Origin: QYOJ01 sp043810345
GTDB lineage: Bacteria > Bacteroidota > Bacteroidia > Bacteroidales > FEN-979
Assembly (NCBI GenBank): GCA_043810345.1
Contig: JBDROF010000050.1
Location: 1-54,891 of the forward strand
Length of the DNA: 54,891 nt
Direction of reading: 5' to 3'
The position numbers and the translations under genes are program-made. This document shows positions 50,854-54,891 of the stretch, one piece after another (the stretch's first letter is position 1; each line of letters opens with the position of its first letter). The notes under the pieces are model-generated. The model saw only the letters and a program-made list of their open reading frames with translations. It had not been told where the DNA came from and did not search any database.

Positions 50854-52091
50854 AACGACGTAGTTTACTCCTTATGTTCCTTTTCTTTGCAGCTGTGTGG
50901 ACCATGGCACAACCAGTGGGGAGGAGCTGTGAAGCCTCATTCACCTATCAGCAGGATCCAGGAAACCATCTGATCGTCAATTTTACCAATACCTCCTCGG
51001 GGAATATCACCGATTATTTCTGGGACTTTGGCGACGGTTCCACCGTCCATGGTGAAAACCCTTCCCATGCCTTTCCCTACACCGGAGAGTTCAAAGTGTG
51101 CCTGACGGTTTCCGGGACCGACACCCTGAATCCCTGTAATGACAGCACCTGTTTGATCGTACGGGTGGATATCCTCCCTCAGTATAATCTCGGTGGACTG
51201 CTCTTTGCCGGCACCTACCCGATCAACAACCCGATGTCTACAGGTGATACGGCCTTCGCTTACCTGTACCGGTTCGGACCGTCCGGCCTGATTCCGTTCG
51301 ACTCCTCCTACTTCGATACCCTTGGATATTTCTGGTTTACAGGAATCACCGAGGGAAAGTATTTCCTGAAAACAGGTCTGCTTGAATCCTCCACCAGGTT
51401 TTCCCAGTATCTGCCAACGTATCATGGGGATTGTCTTCGTTGGACCGATGCAGATACACTTTTTATAAACCAGAACATTTACCAACTAAATATATACATG
51501 ATTCCGGGCAATCCGATGACTGCCGGAACCGGCCATATTCATGGGTGGTTGATGATGGAACAGACACATGGCGGGTCCCAGCCATTGGAGGCGGGGCAGG
51601 TGGTACTGGCTGATGCTTCAGGCACTCCCTATTACTGCACCTATACCGGCTCCTCCGGAGAGTTTCTCTTTGACGAGGTTCCGGTAGGAGAGTACCAGAT
51701 CTTCAGTGAATATACGGGACGATTTTCACAGAAACTAGACCTGATGTTGGATGAGAACTATCCCTTTGCCGACAGCCTGGAGTTAATGGTGTATGCAGCC
51801 CTTCCGGGGATTGACGATCCTCCCTCCTCTAACCCTGTCAGCGTGGTCATTTTTCCCAACCCGGTGGAGACCTATTTAAGGGTACAAATCTCGTTGAAGC
51901 AACCGGAACAGATCCAGGTGAAGGTGTATAACACTTTGGGTCATCTGATAAGGTCAACGGAGTGGCAACTTCCTGCAGGAAAGTTTCAGCAGGAGCTGAA
52001 CCTGGAAGGCGTACCACCTGCTATCTACCTGATTTCCATACAGGATATCCACTCAAATTGGCGGGTGATAAAAAAAATCATAAAACAATAA
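50850..52091 (+). CDS. Secreted PKD-domain protein with T9SS sorting domain
   Basis: The 413-aa protein has a signal peptide (MFLFFAAVWTMAQ), a PKD domain at about 27-107 (DYFWDFGDGSTVHGENPSHAF), a mid region, and a carboxypeptidase-regulatory-like beta domain around 215-300 (GSSGEFLFDEVPVGEYQIF). A T9SS type A sorting domain occupies about 330-413 (IFPNPVETYLRVQIS ... AIYLISIQDI). It is translationally coupled (4-bp overlap) to the anti-sigma gene, so it is part of the sigma factor operon and probably an exported surface product of that response. Confidence 0.88.
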   Translation: MKRRSLLLMFLFFAAVWTMAQPVGRSCEASFTYQQDPGNHLIVNFTNTSSGNITDYFWDFGDGSTVHGENPSHAFPYTGEFKVCLTVSGTDTLNPCNDSTCLIVRVDILPQYNLGGLLFAGTYPINNPMSTGDTAFAYLYRFGPSGLIPFDSSYFDTLGYFWFTGITEGKYFLKTGLLESSTRFSQYLPTYHGDCLRWTDADTLFINQNIYQLNIYMIPGNPMTAGTGHIHGWLMMEQTHGGSQPLEAGQVVLADASGTPYYCTYTGSSGEFLFDEVPVGEYQIFSEYTGRFSQKLDLMLDENYPFADSLELMVYAALPGIDDPPSSNPVSVVIFPNPVETYLRVQISLKQPEQIQVKVYNTLGHLIRSTEWQLPAGKFQQELNLEGVPPAIYLISIQDIHSNWRVIKKIIKQ

Positions 52092-52248
52092 ACCACTGGT
52101 GCAACTATCTCCCCTACTTAAACTAAACGCATAATTCCGACACCCGCTATCCGGATAATTTCCTCCGGCAGATCGTATTCTTCCCTTATTATTTTGTTTC
52201 TTATTTTTTTTTTTTACTTTTACTTCAATCATTTTAATATGCCTCATC

Positions 52249-53091
52249 ATGCAAGCGATTGTAGTGGCTATTGATTTCTCCAACATCTCACTTCATGCGC
52301 TGGAGTATACGATTCCCCTGGCCAATAAATTCAAAGCCGACATCCTGATGATCTGGGTTGACAAGATCAGTCCCACCGAATCTCTCTACCCGGATACATC
52401 CAATCAGAACCGGGTCGAAGCCAAGAAACGCTTTGAGGAGATCATTAAAATGTACAGCAAGCGCATGGGAAAAGGGTTGAAGATGGACTACAAACTGAAG
52501 AAGGGGAAGGTGTACCATGAAATTGACCACCTGGCAAGGCAAGAGGGGGCAGGACTAATCATTGCGGGAACGCATGGGATCAGCGGATACGAAGAGTATT
52601 GGATTGGCAGCAATGCTTACAAGATCGTCACCTATGCTTCCGCTCCTGTGATTGTGGTGAGGCACGACTTTGCGATTAAAAAGGGGATAAACCGGATCCT
52701 GGCACCCATTGACAGCAGTTCTGAGACCATTCAGAAGCTTCCCTACGTGGTACGACTGGCCAACATGTTCAAATCAGAGGTTCATATCCTTGCCACCCAC
52801 TCCAGCCACCTGAATTCGATCCAGCGACTGGCAGAGAAATATGTTCAACAGGCCACCTCCTATCTTTACGCTAATGAAGTTTCCTTTGTGGAGGACAGCA
52901 TTGTGAGTAACGATCTCACCAAAGGCACTCTGCAGTATGCTGTCAATGTGGGGATTGATCTGATTTCGATCATGACGGAACAGGAGACCCCTTCAAACGC
53001 ATTACTGGGGTTGCATGCCCAACAGATCATCAGCCAGTCGCCCGTTCCGGTACTGAGTATTCACCCACAGGAGAATTTCTCTTTGCAATGA
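52249..53091 (+). CDS. Tandem universal stress protein
   Basis: The 280-aa cytoplasmic protein has two USP domains. The N-terminal one has IVVAIDFSNISLHALEYTIPLA and IIAGTHGISGYEEYWIGSNA (ATP-binding G-x-H-G pattern). The second begins RILAPIDSSSETIQKLPYVV and has LISIMTEQETPSNALLG with a degenerate nucleotide loop. It starts a three-gene operon with a SPOR protein and a second tandem USP. The leader (52092-52248) holds a long T tract at about 52197-52214. Confidence 0.92.
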   Translation: MQAIVVAIDFSNISLHALEYTIPLANKFKADILMIWVDKISPTESLYPDTSNQNRVEAKKRFEEIIKMYSKRMGKGLKMDYKLKKGKVYHEIDHLARQEGAGLIIAGTHGISGYEEYWIGSNAYKIVTYASAPVIVVRHDFAIKKGINRILAPIDSSSETIQKLPYVVRLANMFKSEVHILATHSSHLNSIQRLAEKYVQQATSYLYANEVSFVEDSIVSNDLTKGTLQYAVNVGIDLISIMTEQETPSNALLGLHAQQIISQSPVPVLSIHPQENFSLQ

Positions 53092-53510
53092 TGAATGAAA
53101 TGAAAACAGCCATGATCCTCGTCTCCTTTCTGTGGTTGCCCATTGTACTTCCGGCTCAGGACACCGGCGAGGGAAACGTGAAGATCATACAGGACCCGGC
53201 AATTGACCAACTGGTTCAGAAACACATCAGGGTGAATGAGACCCGGGAAGGCATTCCGGGTTACCGTATCCAGATTTTTTTCGATTCAGGAACCAACTCC
53301 AAAATTAATGCAAAAATGGAATATGAAAAATTTCGCAGGAGATACCCGGGTACAGGCGTCTATTTAACATTCATTTCACCAAATTATAAAGTCAGGGTTG
53401 GGGATTTCAGAACCCGTTTGGATGCATTCAGATTCCTTCAGGAACTCCAGATTGACTATCCCAACGCTTACGTAGTTACTGACCAGATCAAATTATTGAA
53501 TATCGAATAA
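53088..53510 (+). CDS. Exported SPOR-domain protein
   Basis: The 140-aa protein has an N-terminal signal (MKTAMILVSFLWLPIVLPAQ) and a C-terminal SPOR-type domain (about 60-140: YRIQIFFDSGTNSKINAKME, VYLTFISPNYKVRVGDFRTRLDAFRFLQEL). SPOR domains bind septal denuded peptidoglycan, so it may act at the cell wall during division. Start choices are ATG 53088, 53091 or 53100; the last gives the best signal peptide. It overlaps the first USP gene by 4 bp. A wall protein between two USP genes is unusual. Confidence 0.85.
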   Translation: MMNEMKTAMILVSFLWLPIVLPAQDTGEGNVKIIQDPAIDQLVQKHIRVNETREGIPGYRIQIFFDSGTNSKINAKMEYEKFRRRYPGTGVYLTFISPNYKVRVGDFRTRLDAFRFLQELQIDYPNAYVVTDQIKLLNIE

Positions 53511-53521
53511 CACAATAAGTC

Positions 53522-54370
53522 ATGCACAACATTATTTCTACAATCGATTTTTCAGACTGCTCCATCAATGCGTTCAAGCATGCTCTGTCCATTGCACAAA
53601 TATGCAAGTGCGATCTTATCCTGGTTTGGATTAGAAAACCTGCCAGCCAACGTGAAAAGTATGAAAACCATATAGATGATCCAGTGAAGGGTATTACAAA
53701 GAGGTTTGACGAAATGATTACTAAATACCAACCGCAGCTCCCTTCCAGCAAGATCTCTTACAAAATCCAGACTGGGACGGTCTACAAAGAGATCGCTACC
53801 GAAGCCAAAGTCAGTCGGGCCATGCTCGTAGTGGCCGGCACGCATGGCGCCTCCGGATTCGATGAGTTCTGGATTGGCAGCAATGCCAACCGGATTGTTT
53901 CGGCCTGCGAATGTCCGGTCATCACCATCCGGGCCGGGATAAACATCAAGCGTCCATTATCCTGCATTGTATTTCCCGTCGACAGCACCCTGGAAACCCG
54001 CCAGAAGGCCACCTTTACCGGCCACCTTGCCAAGATGCATGACGCTGAGGTACACATATTACGCCTCTATAGCTCCAAGGTAAAAGCTATCCGGCAGAAT
54101 GTCGATTTCTATGCCTCCCAGGTGGCCCGCTATTTTACCCAGGAAGGGATCAGGCACCGGATAGAGACAGTAGAGGTGACTAACCTCGCTGATGCGATGA
54201 TCGCTTATGCCTTAGAGGCAGATGCCAACCTGATCTCGATCATGACTGAACAGGAGACAACCACCTCTAATTTGTGGATGGGCCCCTACGCACAGCAAGT
54301 CGTAAACCATTCACCTATCCCGGTCCTGAGCATTCATTCCAGGGAGTTGATGACGATAGCGACGAATTAA
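53522..54370 (+). CDS. Tandem universal stress protein, second copy
   Basis: The 282-aa protein is a paralogue of the one at 52249, with two USP domains: IISTIDFSDCSINAFKHALSIA and VVAGTHGASGFDEFWIGSNA in the first, CIVFPVDSTLETRQKATFTG and LISIMTEQETTTSNLWMG in the second. Shared blocks (AGTHG, SGYE/SGFD, IGSNA, ISIMTEQET) show recent duplication on either side of the SPOR gene. The stop overlaps the convergent aldolase gene by 4 bp. Confidence 0.92.
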   Translation: MHNIISTIDFSDCSINAFKHALSIAQICKCDLILVWIRKPASQREKYENHIDDPVKGITKRFDEMITKYQPQLPSSKISYKIQTGTVYKEIATEAKVSRAMLVVAGTHGASGFDEFWIGSNANRIVSACECPVITIRAGINIKRPLSCIVFPVDSTLETRQKATFTGHLAKMHDAEVHILRLYSSKVKAIRQNVDFYASQVARYFTQEGIRHRIETVEVTNLADAMIAYALEADANLISIMTEQETTTSNLWMGPYAQQVVNHSPIPVLSIHSRELMTIATN

Positions 54371-54891
54371 CACCGGTCTATACAATTCAGATTCGCGAAA
54401 GCAACCCTGAGCCGCTCCACCATCGATTTCTCTCCGTCGCGCAGCCAGGCTCGCGGGTCGTAGTATTTCTTATTGGGTTTGTCCTCCCCTTCGGGATTGC
54501 CGATCTGACCCTGAAGATAGCCTTCGTTTTTCCGGTAATAGCCCAGTACACCCGCCCAGAAAGCCCATTGGGTGTCGGTATCGATATTCATCTTGATGAC
54601 CCCGTAGGAGATCGCTTCGGCAATGTGAGCCGGTTCTGAACCCGAGCCGCCATGGAAGACGAAATTGACCGGATTTGGACCTGTTCCGAATTTTTGCTGA
54701 ATGTACTCCTGGGAATTACGCAGGATGACAGGCTCCAATCTCACGTTGCCGGGTTTGTAAACACCGTGGACGTTCCCGAATGAAGCCGCGATCGTAAACC
54801 GGTCGCTCACCTGCATCAGCTGCTCATAAGCGTAAGCCACATGCCCGGGTTGGGTATATAACCTGGAGCTGTCGATGCCGGTATTGTCCAC
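54367..54891 (-). CDS. fbaA: Class II fructose-1,6-bisphosphate aldolase, 3' part
   Basis: The gene runs off the right edge; the C-terminal about 174 aa are visible. It has RFTIAASFGNVHGVYKPGNV (zinc ligand His), VNFVFHGGSGSE (zinc ligand His) and KMNIDTDTQWAFW (DHAP-binding), plus GNPEGEDKPNKKYYDPRAWLR, matching the type A class II enzymes of E. coli and yeast. It cleaves or forms fructose-1,6-bisphosphate in glycolysis and gluconeogenesis. The start codon lies beyond 54891. The gene is on the minus strand, converging on the USP operon. Confidence 0.95.
   Translation of the reverse strand: MDNTGIDSSRLYTQPGHVAYAYEQLMQVSDRFTIAASFGNVHGVYKPGNVRLEPVILRNSQEYIQQKFGTGPNPVNFVFHGGSGSEPAHIAEAISYGVIKMNIDTDTQWAFWAGVLGYYRKNEGYLQGQIGNPEGEDKPNKKYYDPRAWLRDGEKSMVERLRVAFANLNCIDRC

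Overview
This window comes from a member of the Bacteroidota, most likely a free-living anaerobic or microaerophilic Bacteroidales-type organism. Five things support this. The promoter-like sites have the form TTTG / TAnnTTTG. The block acpP-fabF-rnc-IPExxxVDY has the order usual for the phylum. Secreted proteins end in type IX secretion (T9SS) sorting domains. There is a PorT-type barrel and an RprX/RprY-like two-component pair. Ribonucleotide reduction is by a B12-dependent enzyme. The strain cannot be named from the sequence. Most of the window is moderate-GC housekeeping DNA; the stretch at about 27.3-31.1 kb is visibly AT-richer and decayed.

Layout. 0-4 kb: a predicted synthase-dependent exopolysaccharide operon (TPR/beta-barrel export protein, cellulose-synthase-like GT2, membrane-anchored GH26). 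4-10.5 kb: a YCF48-like lipoprotein, the elongasome pair rodA/PBP2 with a small lipoprotein, a LuxE-like acyl-protein synthetase and a SRAP protein. 10.6-20.9 kb: a large unknown membrane protein with acylphosphatase, a histidine kinase-response regulator-rsmI operon, pgi, purN, and acpP-fabF-rnc-IPExxxVDY. 20.9-27.3 kb: pheS, cyclophilin, tdk, a linker-containing conserved protein, dusB, a CPBP protease, a SafE/RcnA-like transporter and a YjbR protein. 27.3-31.1 kb: gene remnants (GNAT, Crp HTH, PDZ, FISUMP/T9SS), two secreted lipoproteins and a REP-like palindrome, ending at tRNA-Ser(GGA). 31.3-44.4 kb: tatD, a GT9 transferase, an MBL hydrolase, a 1116-aa propeller/barrel protein, a YhbP-like protein, nrdJ, a small tryptophan-repeat protein, a radical SAM protein, a polyprenyl synthase and a PhoR-like kinase. 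44.4-54.9 kb: its PhoB-like regulator, a PorT-like barrel, ubiX, queG, ruvB, an ECF sigma / dual-membrane anti-sigma / T9SS operon, a USP-SPOR-USP operon and the 3' part of a class II aldolase gene.

Two systems stand out. The first is the GT2-GH26-TPR/barrel locus, built like a cellulose operon but with a mannanase-family hydrolase. The second is the ECF sigma factor followed by a protein with a cytoplasmic N-terminus, one inner-membrane helix, a tandem-repeat periplasmic linker and an outer-membrane barrel, so its linker length could change by repeat slippage.

The third theme is repeats. Short tandem repeats with 7-, 8-, 9/10- and 14-bp units are scattered through the window, often touching start or stop codons. 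Long arrays inside genes have strict 9-bp (frame-keeping) periods, whereas related intergenic arrays have 7-, 8- or mixed 9/10-bp periods. Three AT-rich inverted-repeat elements and two perfect 28-bp palindromes beginning with GTAG add to this.
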